Source: Dastarcus helophoroides (Eukaryota; Arthropoda; Insecta; Coleoptera; Bothrideridae). From it: a DNA stretch of 64,000 nt. The notes under the pieces were generated by a model, which saw only the letters and a list, made by a program, of their open reading frames with translations, did no database searches and was not told the origin of the DNA. Of the stretch, positions 11,491 through 24,087 are shown piece by piece (position 1 is the stretch's first letter; each line of letters begins with the position of its first letter). Where the stretch lies: assembly GCA_028583605.1 (NCBI GenBank), contig CM053333.1:29119302-29183301 (forward strand), in the 5' to 3' direction. The position numbers and the translations under genes are program-made.

Positions 11491-12516
11491 GCAGTTATTC
11501 AAGCAAGATATTCAATAGCAGCTAGAGTTTTACAACTTCCGGTAATATGCTGGATGGTTTCAGGTGCCTCTCTACACTTCCTATATTTGTCATCATTTAG
11601 GGGTTCTTTTAGGATGTATTTTCTGTAGTTTTTGGTGTTTATTACTTGATCCTGAATAGGGATCATAAACCCTTCAGTTTCAGCAAATATATCAGCGCGA
11701 GTTAACCAGCTGTTCGACGCATTCATGTCTACATGATTCTGGGCCAAATCGCTCGGGTGCCATCCGTGAAGTGTTTTCTGGATCCATTGTTCAATGACCA
11801 TTTTGCTCTGGCTATCATCTTCTAGCGTGTCAGAGTGTCCAAGTGCATTATTTTTCAGGTCTAAGGGCGTATAGGCTTCGTCAGCCTTTATCACTGCTTG
11901 GTGTAGGGCAGATGTTTTTTTTATGACGAAAATAGTGCTGCAGAGTCCTTATTTGTTTGTTACACAGTTGAAGGATGTCTATAAGACCACGTCCTCCTTG
12001 TTGATGTGGTATAATTATTCGATCACTTGAAGCTCTAGGATGATGAATTTGGTGCTTCGTTAAGAGAGTGCGAGTCTTGGTCTGTATACCTTGCAGGTCT
12101 GTTTGTGTCCAGTTAACTGTCCCAAATGTATATGTTAACACTGGTACTGCATATGTGTTAATAGCTTTAAAGGTGTTTTTACCAGGTAATTTTGATTGGA
12201 GTATTGCTCTGCACAAGGAATATATAAACTCTGCACAGAGTTTATATATTCCGCTATGGTTCTTTCTTTAACTTCATTATGTTTAATTCGTTGTGATTGC
12301 AGTAGACCTAGATATTTGTAAGTGTCTTGTTCACTCATTGGGTCAATGTAAGTTTCTTCCACATCTTTTAGGTTCACACTTTCCCTGATTTATACTCAGC
12401 GTCTTGCATTTGTCAAGACCAAATGACATCTGGATATCACTAGAGAAAGTTTCTGTGAAATGGAGCAGCTGTTGTATTTGTCTGTCTGTGGATCCATATA
12501 GTTTGATACCTTTGTT
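11490..12516 (-). pseudogene. R2/R4-like non-LTR retroelement copy B, broken ORF
   Basis: On the minus strand this copy starts in the reverse transcriptase just after the catalytic region (KLYGSTDRQ, then SFGLDKCKTLSI) and continues through KYLGLLQSQRIKHNEVKE, INTYAVPVLTY, LLTKHQIHHPRAS and GGRGLIDILQLCNKQI. It ends with a zinc-knuckle-like CRKCREAPETIQHITGSC tail. This order is typical of elements with a C-terminal CCHC motif and restriction-like endonuclease (R2/R4 group). At least two frameshifts break it. One coincides with a perfect 17-bp-arm palindrome at 12217-12252. The expected endonuclease after the CCHC motif is missing. Confidence 0.8.
12217..12252. repeat. Perfect 17-bp palindrome inside copy B
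   Basis: GGAATATATAAACTCTG, two bases, then its exact reverse complement. It lies where the reading frame of the reverse-transcriptase remnant shifts, which suggests a local inverted duplication during repair or reverse transcription. Confidence 0.85.
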
Positions 12517-12655
12517 AAACAGACAAAGTCTGAACTCGTCTGTAAATAAGACACGAGCCCATTCGGCGTTGGTCCAATTGACGTGATCTCTAGCAAATTG
12601 TAGTCTTATTCGGCGATGGTCTGCCGTTAAGAATGGACCCCTGGCTTGTATTCTG
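12517..12655 (-). pseudogene. Tc1-like transposase fragment
   Basis: Within the 12343-12987 minus-strand frame, residues about 113-157 read as Tc1/mariner transposase: ADHRRIRLQFARDHVNW followed by AEWARVLFTDEFRLC. The FTDE carries the first catalytic Asp of the DDE triad. The fragment lies in frame between two R2/R4-like pieces. The downstream join falls where the retroelement's YxDD motif should be. No Tc1 terminal repeats were found. Confidence 0.75.
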
Positions 12656-12659
12656 GGGT

Positions 12660-13455
12660 GCAACTCGTCAGCAGCAAGCCGCCTTAAGTCCCAATATAGT
12701 TTTGCTTCTGTATTTTCTAACAGTTGTTGCAGGAAATACTTGAAGTATGGCTGCCTTTCCGTAACTAAGTTGTGCTTCAGAGCTATTTCCTGGTGGAGAA
12801 TTTTGGCTGCAGTATTGTGTCTGTCCGTATAATCTGTGCCTGCAAGCAAGTTGCATCCTCTTACGATGTGTTCAATGGTTTCCGGATACATTTGGCATTT
12901 CCTACAGAGATCCGACTGCATGTCTGGTTCCTTTAATATATACTTGCGATCGTTTTTTGTCGCTATTACATGGTCCTGTATCGCCAAAGCGAATCCTTCT
13001 GTTTGAGAGTGTAGTTGTCAAGAAGTTAGCCATGCGTATGAATGTTCTTTGCTGATATGAGGTTGTTGCAGGATTTGGTAGTGACGACCGTGCAGAGCTT
13101 TCTGGGACCATTGTAGTAGTTTTTCTTGTTTATGGATGGCTTCATTTCTGTTGTTTTCGTCAGGTTGTTGTGTTGACATTTAGTTCAGATTTAGGGGGGT
13201 ATACTGCTTGTCTGCGTTGATTATAGCTTTATGCAGTTGACTCTATTCTTTCCACAGAAAGTATGCTCTGAGTTATTTAATTTGGTTTCGATGTAGCTCG
13301 GTAACGTCTATTAGTCCTCTTACTCCTTGATGCCTTGGCAATTTGATTCTTTCTGTACATGCTTTTGGATGGTGCATTCTATGTTGTTATAGTTTGGTAC
13401 GATTTATTCTGTTTATGTCCTCAGTATCTGTGGTTGTCCATTTGATGATTCTAAT
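12660..13455 (-). pseudogene. R2/R4-like non-LTR retroelement copy A, broken ORF
   Basis: Minus-strand remnant of a related element. It reads IIKWTTTDTEDINR, HRMHHPKACTERIKLPRHQG, VRGLIDVTEL, a spacer with stops, then AIQDHVIATKNDRKYILKEP and a CX2CX8HX4C knuckle (C28, C31, H40, C45 of the 12987 frame). It stops after KLYWDL, just before the expected endonuclease. Copy A is less preserved than copy B in its 5' half. The same domain order in both copies shows a duplicated 3' region. Confidence 0.75.
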
Positions 13456-14207
13456 ATATTTCAAGAAATAAAATATTAAATTCCTGATTACATTGTATTT
13501 CACTTTTACAATTAGAACATTTTAATACATACACGTATGAGCAGCAAACATTTGTGCATGCCCGATGATTTAAGTAAAGACTCTTGTATTAATCCAGAAG
13601 TGAACGACGCGATCAATTTCAGCGTAACATGACATACGGACAGGATTTGAGGGTATTGTCGGAAAGTGACGGAAATTTGTCACATAAACCCTATGATTGA
13701 TTTCGCTTGACATGTTTCGTCTCCCATTGTACTTCTAGTTATTCAGCCATTCGAGCATAATTTCTTGCTTAGAGATAACACAATTACATCCGAACTGTAC
13801 ACATATACACTTACCTAATTAGAGGTAAGAGTTTGAATGTAAGGGTTGTTCTCGGCAGTGAGAAAAAGACAAGGCGTATTGACAGCAAACTAATAATATA
13901 GAATGTAAAAACAGCAATCAACTCATTAAATTTAAAATACAGACATATTTAGCTTAAAAACGAACTAGGTTTGATTATATTTAAAAATGTTTTAAATGTC
14001 TTAATTGGGTTTGGATTTCAGATTAATAGTCGAATTCTATTGAAATATTCTATTACATACATTTCTTACTGTCCCATATATTGAATGTTTACATTATTTT
14101 CACAACTGTGGAGTTATTCCAAATATATTATTTGCTGTTGATTTCAATGTTTTATGGGTTATAAAAAGATAGTTTTTAAGCTAAAGTTCAGGTGATACAA
14201 TTCGTTA
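13456..14207. other. Unassigned stretch
   Basis: No gene or clear repeat. The part around 13540-13740 is less AT-rich, but its reading frames are short. Confidence 0.35.
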
Positions 14208-14209
14208 TA

Positions 14210-14760
14210 CAGGGTGACAATTTGAAGAGTAGCAATCGGAAATATCTCCTAGACGAAAGTGCTATTGCCAACTGAAATACATATCGGGGGATTAGAGGGG
14301 GAACCAAAATGAAGTACTTTTCGACTCACCCCTCCTCACCCTTTAGGGGGTAGCCATCCCAATTTATTTTCTTTAATATGAGCCTATCTTGTACGGCACA
14401 TCGTTGGAAAGCTTGTTGATTTCTTTCTACAGCTTTTTAACAGAATATTAAATCTTAGGATTAGTTTTTGAGATATCGGTTTTTAAAGTAGGCAACATTT
14501 TTTGAAAACTAGTGATTTTAACTAAAAAATTGTGACATAAAAATCTCAAAGACACAACAGCGAAACTAAAAAATGTGTTTTTTGACTCGCCCCCTCCCCA
14601 GGAGCCCGCCTCCTAATAATTTTTCTAAAAAAGAACCCAGCATGTGTAATACGTCGTTGGAAAGGTTTTTTATTTCTTCTTACAAACGTGGAAAAACTGA
14701 TAAACCTTTCCGACGACATATCACAGGGTAGTGTTTCTTGGAGATTTCAATTTTTTTTCT
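14210..14760 (+). mobile_element. Fold-back element family D, truncated copy
   Basis: Begins TA then CAGGGTGACAATTTGAAG, the same end as the complete element at 16627. It continues with the family's CACATCGTTGGAAAGC and GGGGGTAGCCATCCC blocks up to a small internal hairpin around AATACGTCGTTGGAAAGG / CCTTTCCGACGACATAT. The second arm is missing. Confidence 0.65.
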
Positions 14761-16620
14761 CGAAATGTCAAAATTTAAATAATTTAAAAAAGTAAAAATT
14801 CCGGCAATGAGATTTATGAATATTCAAATGGTATTTATAAATATCCAAATTTTTATGTTAAAAAATACAATATTACATTCGAAATATTAAGAGAAAATTG
14901 AAAATTTTTAGTTAGTTTTTTAGCCAAATCTTTGAGAAAATACTCTAAATTTTTGCTATAATACTAAAAATGACAAATGTTTAAAGTCGAAATTTCAAAA
15001 ATAATCTAGAATTCATTAATCTGTAAAAATAAACAACCGCAAGCTGAACAAATAATCAGTCTGCGTCTGCTAAATTTCAATCTTTCGCATAAAATCCGGC
15101 CTGTCCCACATAAACCTAAAAATTCCGCATAAGTCAATGCTGGCTTGATAACCTTTACCAATCCCAATGGTTACCTGGTTTAGTTATTCAATTATAAGTA
15201 CCTCTCAAAAACGGTGGTTCGTACCCAAGGCATTAAAAAGTTTTACTTCAATTATAGATGCTCTAAAATCTCATTTTCCACTGCTCTCAGAATATCAGCT
15301 TATATTTTCAAGTTTATTCCTCGAACCAAAAACAAATACTTCACTAAAAAATGTATATTTATAGCCTTTTTACAATGACCTATGCAATAAATATAGTCAT
15401 TGAAGCGGCTACAAAATAAACAGAAATATAATCTAGACTGCTTAAGAAGATATTATTTTAATTGCAATTGTCTTTCATAAACATCGAGAGTGACCTTTAT
15501 TTTGGTTCATGAGTACATTTTATTTTGATTATAATATATGCTTCTGTAAAATGCTAATGGAAAGCTAATTCCAAATCCAAGAAAAAAATTAAATTTTTAG
15601 AGCGGATGAAATACTCCAACGGTTATTAAATTTGGACAACATATCTTCTGTAGCGGCTTTTTTGCGTTAAAGCAAATATCAAGGTCCAGCCTAAACGTAT
15701 TTCCGCTGATTTTCCATTTATACGAGAATTCTAACTAACTTGCATTCCAGAGAGTAAAACGCTTCCCTGACAAGCAATATATTTTTTTCAAGAAAAGGGA
15801 GTTCCGCTAAATTTCGAACCGATCATACTCTACGCTTCGTACACGCCATTGGAATCGAGTATTTGTTACAGAGTTCTAGAAAAGCAACCGAAATAAATAT
15901 TCCCAATGCTTCGCTTCTTGCAAATTTGTAAACGTATCGACTACTGAATTCAATAATGGAGATAGATGAACCTTTGCTAAACCTACAAACACCTATGGAC
16001 TGACGTTTTCCTTTGCAAGCTTTAGACGAAATTGAAAAATAGCAGCTGTACGGCCAATTTAGTTTAGGTAATGACCCAATCTGCCACATATACAAAGTAT
16101 CGAACGGCGAGCGTTATACAAAATAGATCTGAGCTTTTCTGGTCACGCCCAAGGCGTCTATTTTCGATAGTTTACATATTTCTTTCGGTGCCTAGAGGCA
16201 GCAGTGATAGAAAATCAGGCTCGTTTAGGAATTACAAATTGAAGCACATGACTTCGTCAAAATAGTTTTTATTGATTTGGTGAATTCAGAAATGTTCGCT
16301 AGCATTTGGATATGTCACATATGCCGCATGTGCGCTCATTTAAAACTGTATTTGCCTATTTTCCTCGCTTTAAGCGTTTGATTTATATATTTCTAAAAAG
16401 TCTTTTTAACTATTTTTTTGCGATTAGAATACTAGTTTAAAAATTTAACTGTTAAAAGACAGAAAGTGTAGATTTTGTAGTTGTAACTTTGAAAAGCAAA
16501 TAAACACAAAATCAATTCAAAAAGGTTTTTAAAAATATCGATGTTTGTCAAAAAAATTTAGCTGTAAGAAATTATTTAAAATCTATCAAATATTTGTATT
16601 AGTTTTCATTGAATTCTTAT
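14761..16620. other. Unassigned stretch
   Basis: AT-rich up to 15.7 kb. From 15780 to 16260 the sequence is more balanced, with CpG-containing words and open frames at 15823-16095 (-) and 16071-16265 (+). Neither frame resembles a protein I know, so I leave it open. Confidence 0.3.
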
Positions 16621-16626
16621 ATTATA

Positions 16627-17817
16627 CAGGGTGACAATTTAAAAAGGAGCAATCGGGAATGTCTCTTAGATAAAAATTACTGTCAAGAAGATTTAAAATA
16701 TAAATAGGGGGATTAAAGAAAGAACCAAAATGAAATAATTTCTGACTCACCTTGCCTCATTCTTTAGGGGGTAGCCACCCTAACTTATTTTTTTTAAACA
16801 CGAACCTACTTTGCTTGGCACATCGTTGGAAAGTTCATGGTTTTTTCTTTACAGTCTTGTAGCAGAATCTCAAATCGTCGATTAATTTTTGGAATATCGA
16901 TGTTTAAAGTAAGCAACATTTCTGAAAACTAATAATTTTGATTGTTTCTTTGACAAAAAATTCTGCCATAAAAGTTTCAGTCTTCATGGTAGACCCTTAT
17001 TGACCGGAAATATTATGTTTTTTTCAATTTATTTAACATTTCTTCGGCCCAGTTTGGAAATATTTAAATTTTTATGGTTTGTTGACAATTTTGTAAACAG
17101 TTTTTGAAATGCGACTACGTGATATTTAAATTTATTGAAAACGTCACTTCATGACAGTTGACAAATTAGGAGGTTATTTTATTTTACATAGAATAGGAAT
17201 AATGAAAAATAGAAGAACATCGAGAAAACCAAAGAATATGTCTTGACTCACTCATCCCCTTTCGTCATAGAGGCTAGCCACTCTTTTTAATTCTTCTAAA
17301 ATGAGAACCACCCCGTGCGATACCTGGTTGGCAAGGTTTATCTGCCTCTCTGCGCTTGTGAAGAGAAATAAATAACCTTTCCAACGATGTATTACACGGG
17401 GTGTTTTTTTTTAAATTAATAGGGGTTGTGAGCTCCTACCGGGAGAGGAGTCAAAAAACAATTATTTTGGTTTTGCTGATGTGTATTTGAGATTTTTATG
17501 TAAAAATTTTTTGAGTAAGAGAGTGTTAAAATTACTAGTTTTCAATACCTCAAAAAATAATCGTACCACTGAATATTTTGCTCTAAGACTGTAAAGAGAA
17601 ATCAACAAGCTTTCTAACGATGTGCCGCACAAGATAGGTTTGAATTAAAAAAAAAATAAGTTGGCGTGGTTACTTTCTAAGGGATCAGGCAAAATGAGTT
17701 AAAAAATACTTTATTTTGGTTCGTCCTCTAATCCCTCGATATGTATTTCAGTTCGTAATGATAGCATTTCTGGTCTATGAGATATTCCCGATTGTTACTT
17801 TTTAAATTTTTGCCCTG
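16627..17817. mobile_element. Fold-back element family D, complete (1,191 bp)
   Basis: The ends are CAGGGTGACAATTTAAAAAG and, from the other side, CAGGGCAAAAATTTAAAAAG, both flanked by TA (16625-16626 and 17818-17819). The arms stay complementary for several hundred bases, including CACATCGTTGGAAAG on one side and its partner near 17610. No transposase frame is present. TA flanks fit a Tc1/mariner-type target, but the superfamily is not proven. The centre (about 16985-17180) contains half of a different palindromic family (family E). Confidence 0.75.
16985..17180 (+). repeat. Family E palindromic repeat, half copy
   Basis: Matches one arm of the complete copy at 35212-35565, including TTTAACATTTCT, CTACGTGATATTTAAATTTA and TGACAGTTGACAAA. 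It lies inside the family D fold-back element, so it is either part of that element's core or nested in it. Confidence 0.65.
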
Positions 17818-17819
17818 TA

Positions 17820-18895
17820 TATTACCATTATTAATATTATAATAACAATATTATAATATTAGGTGAGTGAAGACAGAAATCTCATAAAATCTTATCAAGG
17901 GTGGAGAAGGGAGGTTTTGAAGAATTTCGTAAATAATCTTATTTTTTGCCGTTCATTCTTGATACATGTTCTTTACTTTGTTTTCAACTAAAAATAAGTG
18001 TTCTTGCATGGGACTTGAAAAGAGGTAAAGGGTCCCTTTAAATTTGATTTAAAATCAAATAATGCAATAGATCGCTTATATAATTGATGGACCCTTAGTT
18101 ACAAAGTTTCACGCAGAAAAAGTAAACAATAACATTTTTTGTTTTGATAGTTTTATTATTGTTCCATTCATTCCTCGTTCATCTTCTCAATCCTCCTACA
18201 ATGTTAATGATTTTCGCTCTACTTGGTTCTGTTTCTGGGCCTTTTTGACGTTTATTATCTATGTTCCCAAATATATAAATGAGCCCGCTTCTTTAAGTTC
18301 TATTTTAATTTTTCTTGTGTATAAACTTGGATTTTGTTTTTGTCTTGGAACATTCATTTTTCTTAACATAAATAAAACTCTGTAAGGTAAAACATTTTTT
18401 TGAATTTATCTAATAGTCTGAGGCTTTTTTAAGCTCTATAAAAAGAATATGTATTAGAATGTCGTATTAGTAATTTCCCATCATTTTGTGTTTCATAGTA
18501 AAAATTTGGTCTCCTAGTTCTTATTCTTCTAATATTCAATTTATACTCACGACCTTTTCTACAGTGTATTTTCCCATTTCCTGCTTATCGCTGGTATTCG
18601 TATTGTGTACGTAAGGTCTAATGGCGGGTACTCACCGCGAGCATTCAGTTGTCAATGTAAATATCAAGCATTATATTACAATAAAACGCTAGCTCCATAT
18701 TCTGTTCTCATCTGTGAACATTCGCTTTTTTATTAGCCTGCCTTCGAACATTTGTATTTGTCTGGTAGACAAAGGCAAGGAGCAGACAAAAAAGCAGTTT
18801 CTTCTTCTCAGTTTCTGAATATTGGACGGATCCAAGTACTCCTTTTCTTTCCCAGATCGCAATTTGTGGATCTATTATTTTAGTTTGCTCCATTT
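17820..18895. other. Unassigned stretch
   Basis: No recognised element. Only short open frames; nothing supports a gene. Confidence 0.35.
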
Positions 18896-18899
18896 TTTA

Positions 18900-19135
18900 T
18901 ATTGTCTTGAGTAGCGCACCGTACTCCATACTCTTCTGTCTTATCTATGCTTTGTGCCATCAATGATTGTTTATTTCAGAAGACTATACTAAACGTACTA
19001 AATTACCGTGCCCTTCTGTGTACACAATAATGCCCTTTGTACCAATTTTCATTTCAGACGAGTTTCGCCTCTGGTATGATGGATATGCTGAGTTACCGTG
19101 CTCTGCTGTTTTGAATTTGGTTTTTGTGTTTTTGA
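18900..19135 (+). repeat. Family F array, ~90-bp monomers, about three units
   Basis: Diverged monomers with the pattern TTTCGCCTCTGGTATGATGG, then TGAGTTACCGTGCTCTGCTG. Related arrays lie at about 22020-22440, 33760-34010 and 55750-56010, with relics near 7.6 and 45.7 kb. Confidence 0.65.
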
Positions 19136-19159
19136 TTTCATGTACAAAAAACTGTTGTA

Positions 19160-19265
19160 CAAATCATGTCCCCTAAAACCAAGAAAGATTAAAAAACAAC
19201 AACACTATCTCTAACGCGTTTCGATAGCCAGCTATCATTTTCAGAGTTATCTATTGACTTAGAGT
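19160..19265 (+). repeat. Family G fragment (AACCAAGAAAGATTAAAA)
   Basis: Shares CCTAAAACCAAGAAAGATTA with copies at 1741-1800 and 44073-44241. It continues into CGTTTCGATAGCCAGCTATC, a short hairpin-prone stretch. Only a fragment. Confidence 0.5.
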
Positions 19266-22015
19266 AAATATTAGTTCCTTTTTGAACCTTTTAATTGTGA
19301 TATGTAACTTTTGGTTACCACGCAAGTTTGTAGAGTTACCACTGGGGCCTACGTTTGCTGGCCTGTAAAAAATAAGCTCTGTTGATGTATTTTACCCCAT
19401 TGCTAACAAACGATAGCAAAGAATTTGTCATTGCACTTTATTGGCAAAAATTATTTTTCATTTGCTAATATCTCTTGCCACATAATTTTCTAATGGGAAA
19501 ATTTACGACAGTAATTGTATACTGCACATCAGCCGGCTGTAATTGATGTTTAATAGCACCACCTTTTATTGTAAAATTGTAGCATTACACATATGTTAAT
19601 ATTGAAATTAACATGTATGCATCTTCAATTATTAAAGACAATGAAGGCAAATTACCATTAATTATTTGCTTAACTATGGTGTCCAACAAGCTTATACAAA
19701 ATTTAGTCGCTTAATAGAGCCAAACCTCGTTCAAAACTATAACAGTGGCAAGTGAAAGACATTTTCCTTAAGATAAAAGGTAATTTCATTACTTTTAATT
19801 GTGAATGTGTAGTAGGATAGTTATACATCTTCCAAATAATATACTCAAGGGGTTGTATGTTCATTATTGATTAAACTAGTGTTTTGTTTAAGTTTACGCT
19901 ATGCTTATTTTGCAAAAGAGCAAACTGGAATCTGAGAATTATTTAACAGTCATGGTAATTAAATCCACGCTCTTTTGGTTTTATTGTAAATTTCTTGAGT
20001 GATGTTTAAAAACAAGTGTTATCTCTATCAAGCCTTACAACAAACTGCAAAAATTACTTGAATGTTCGCCATAATAAGAAGCAAATATGAAATGTAAAGA
20101 CAGTTTTGCAATTTGATATAAACTAAGTTCTATAAGTTCACGTTGCTATTGTAACAGCAAACAAGAATTCTATTTCAAAGAGCTTGTCATTTTATGTTGT
20201 ACAGTTATTTTAGGACTGCTTCTGCATATCAAATTTATACTTCGGGATGTAATAAGCTGATTCCTGTGGTTTTGAATTCAAATAATAGTTTGTCTTTTCC
20301 TTTATATAAATTTGCTGTAATTTCTGAAATGAAATCTCGCCTTACAGTCGGATTTGAAGGATCCTGTATAAAGTATTTCTAAAAATGTTTTTTTTTTCTT
20401 GTTTCAGGTGAGCCCCGGTTTCATGCCAAATATAAGTTATATCTAGCGAATTTTGCTGTAAGTGATTTGTAATACCTAAGTAAATATTTTAGTTTTATCA
20501 GTTAGCCGTCACTAATTGATATCTGCATATTTCGGTTTTACTTCCAACTGGAATGTAAATAGCGTAAGAACACATATTCATGAAGGCTCGAGGATATTTG
20601 CTAATTTCATAGGTCTGCTCTGCTTAATTCATTTATTTTTGACTGATTGCTCGTTTAGCTGAAAAACGCAATGAATATTAAATTTTATGGTGACCATACG
20701 GTCCTCAGCAAAGTTTTAATCTGAAGCTGAATTTAAAATAACATTCAGACGATTTATCCAAGATTTCGAAAGAATATTTTTATTTGAAGAAAATGTTTAT
20801 CCGAAACTAGCTTTTAACAAAGAAACATATATGAAAATAAACCTATTTTAAATTAATATTGGTAAAAAGTTTAGAATGATTAAGAGAGGTAAGGTGTTAT
20901 TGCACCATGGCGTAGCTTAAATGGACAAATTCACCTACTATACAGGGTAATAAGGGATGTGTGAAAACAACACTCAACAAAAAGCAATTTTTGTTATTGG
21001 ATTACAAAGCCAAATTAAAAAATGCTTAGTTTATAATACCAAATTTACCTTTAAAATCCATATAAAACGTCATTAAACTTTCTTTTTCTTCCTCTTCCTC
21101 TTTATTGTCATTATGGTCCTCTGGGCATTTTTATATTAACTTTGAATATAAGATGCACTTTAATGTTGAAGGCAAATTTTCGAAGACGAAAAGTGCGTCC
21201 TATAGTCCGTAAAAGACGGTAATCAATACATGGCCGCATATCAACGGTTACAAAGATAACAATGAAACTAGTAGTAGGGCCTACACTTTATTCTCGTCTT
21301 GATCAGACTTTCTACTGAAATTATATTTAAATTTCTGAAATTAGACTTTTAATACCGAAATTTTAAGTTTAAACTTGCAAAGTTAATGTTGAGGATCAAC
21401 ATTTTAAAAAGATAAAAATAAATTTCTCGATTTTATAGCATATTGAAATCCTTTGAATTTCTTTTTTCAGTTTTTTCAGTAACTATCTTTTTTATTTCAT
21501 AAAAAAAGGGTGTGATGTAAGTTTTAACAAGTTTAAATAGTTTTGCTTTTGACCGAAAGCAATCTGCATATCTAAATATTGCATACATAAGTATCGCAAA
21601 AAAAGGAATAAAATTATTTTATTTACTGTCTCAGTAACCGTTGATATCCATCTGTATGTTTCTTACAGTCTTTTGTTTACCATTCTCCCCTATCAAACTA
21701 TACATATGAAAAAGGATAGAAAATTCAGGAATAACGCTGTCTTTCGGCAGAAATTCTAAAATTAATTTTTTTGAGGTAAAATTCTCATGTAGTTTTGGAG
21801 AAAATAGTAGTCTGCTGGTTCTTTAACACTGTTTACTGTTCATAACCTCTTAAATTTGTTGTATGATCTTTGCTTGTCATACACAGAACCACTACTACCC
21901 CCAAATTTAAATTCCGAATACAAAATTAAGAAAACATGATTTCTTTTGCAACAAAGGTGCCTATTCAAATTTTTTGAGCCCTTAATTAAGTGTAGTTGTC
22001 AAAAAAAATTATTAT
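19266..22015. other. Unassigned stretch
   Basis: Long AT-rich interval with no recognised gene. A TACAGGGTAATAAGGG motif near 20941 and GTGCGTCCTATAGTCCG near 21195 could be the two ends of a MITE, but the inverted match between them is not convincing. Confidence 0.3.
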
Positions 22016-22019
22016 ATAG

Positions 22020-22475
22020 GCTGATGATTATATAATTTTAAAACATATTTTTCTGAGAATGGAGACGGTCAAGGAAGCAACATAATGTTCGACATTTCGT
22101 TCCCATCGCAAACAAGGGAAAAAACCGAAATGCAGAAGATTGCGATAACTATGTCTATCATAACAGGGTCGAAACTCTTCCGAAGGGAAAGTGGTATATA
22201 AAAGAGGATGCAATCAATACAAAAAAGTACGGTAACCCAGTATGTCAACCATATCAGAGAACAAATTTATCAGAAGGGACTAGGGAAAGAAAAAACAAAA
22301 TAGCACCTTTACTCAGTATGTCAACCATATCAGAAATGAAATTCGTTCCAAAAGAAAATGCAAAAAGTGTATATTGTGTCAAAAGAGAAAAGGTATATCT
22401 TCTTAGTATGTTATCAACCATACCAGAGGCGAAACTGTTCTGAAGAAGCTCCTTACGATGACGGGTCAAGTGTCG
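22020..22475 (-). repeat. Family F array, minus orientation
   Basis: At least four monomers read on the minus strand, with CAGTATGTCAACCATATCAGA on the plus strand repeated near 22229, 22310 and 22404. At 22446 a plus-orientation tail CTGAAGAAGCTCCTTACGAT follows. The same tail occurs after the array at 55960. Confidence 0.65.
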
Positions 22476-22479
22476 GACA

Positions 22480-24060
22480 CTTTTTGTGGTTTTTTAGTAC
22501 GGTTTAATCATATAATCTGACTGTTCCTCAGAATTTTTCTTCATTATTAATCATTAATGATTTTGTGAATCACTTTATGAGATTTGCATATGTTTCTCTA
22601 TTATTTTAACTCAAATATCTGGAATTTTTGTCTGTTTAACTACATTCTTGACTCTGAAATGCATGTTTTTTGCTATACATCCTGTTCAAAATGAAGTCGG
22701 TACTATTGCTAGACTTCTTATTAATAAAGATAAAAATTCTTTAAAATTAGCAAAGTTGTGTATTTTTTTTTAGACAGATAATTATAGTGATACAAAAAAA
22801 AGCAAGTGAACATCTCGTTTTTGAGTTTTATTACTAAGTTAAATTTTGTGATAAAATGCCCTGCATAGCTTATATTTTTATTGAAGATGATGAAATTTTG
22901 ATAAAAATTATTTTTATCATTTTTTTGCTAAGACAACTAATAATAAAAAATTAATGCGAAATTAGTTAAGCAGGCACATGTAAACTATTTAATATAAACC
23001 GATATACACTGAAGTAGCTAAATCAGGAGAGTTCTGGACTGAAAGTGATTTAGTCCCTTTGTTAATCTGTCATGCTAGACAAGTATGAAACCAAATCATC
23101 TGCTAACCAACTGACAGACAAATAGCTGTGCAACTAAAACCAACTGTCATACAAGTTATTGCGCTGAAAGAACAATTGCGTATACCAAAAGGAGAAGAAC
23201 ACAATGTGGAATAATACGTAAGATGTTCAACAATTCATCTGCATCTGGGAAATGACTGCCCTTCTCCCAGGGTGCCACTTAGTTTACCTAATTGTTTTTC
23301 CAGCACGTCTACCTGTCTGAGATCTGGATTTAATTCTAAAATTACTAGTCTGACAGTTGGTTTTAGTTGTACAATTGAATCGGATATTGTTGAAAAGTCA
23401 TTGGGTCTACAATCGAAATATTTGAATAAGTTAAAACACTATGCTTAGAAACCATATATTTTTGCTTGTTGATATGTGCAGTCAGTGTTACGAAAATGAA
23501 TCAGTTAGGGTTGGTTTATCGTACAGAAATAATGACAACTTACTATTTTTGTATTTTTTGCTATTTTTAAAAGTAAAGACTTGGTACCTTTCAACAATGA
23601 GTAAAATAAAATTAAGTATTTATGACCGAGACAACATTTTATTGAAGAATTAAGACTCAAAAATGAATTTAGTAATACTGAAAAAATATTAACTGAAAAA
23701 CACGTTTGATGTACAAAATACATTTTGGTTATAACAACTTATTCATCTTCAACCTTTTGTTTTGTTGTCTAATATTGTCAAGCTTTTTACTGTTAATAAG
23801 CACTTTTCCAGCAGGATATGCCTGAGGTATAGGAGAAAGGCGAATTTTGCGTTGCCACTCTGTCGTAAATTAAAAGTGTTTTCCATCATACCGTCAATAA
23901 AAGACTTAGCAATAAATTTTCTAGGATACTTCGAGGAATATACAAATTCATTTAACTGTGATGACTTAAAAGATACTTTCTGATCTTTAGGTACATTTTT
24001 GCCTTTACTATGATCCAACAGAGTTCGACAAATGACAAATTAAATGTTCTGCAATTAAAT
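22480..24060. other. Unassigned stretch with a 19-bp inverted repeat
   Basis: No recognised gene. CAACTAAAACCAACTGTCA at 23131-23149 is the exact reverse complement of 23351-23369, about 200 bp apart, which may mark a small MITE. The overlapping open frames at 23749-24018 (-) and 23762-23983 (+) are mirror readings without family resemblance. Confidence 0.45.
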
Positions 24061-24087
24061 AGTTAAACGGGCTTCATGGTACGGTCT

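Noticed and set aside
15823..16095. 90-codon minus-strand frame
   Set aside because: Balanced composition but no family resemblance, initiation context or splice signals that I could support.
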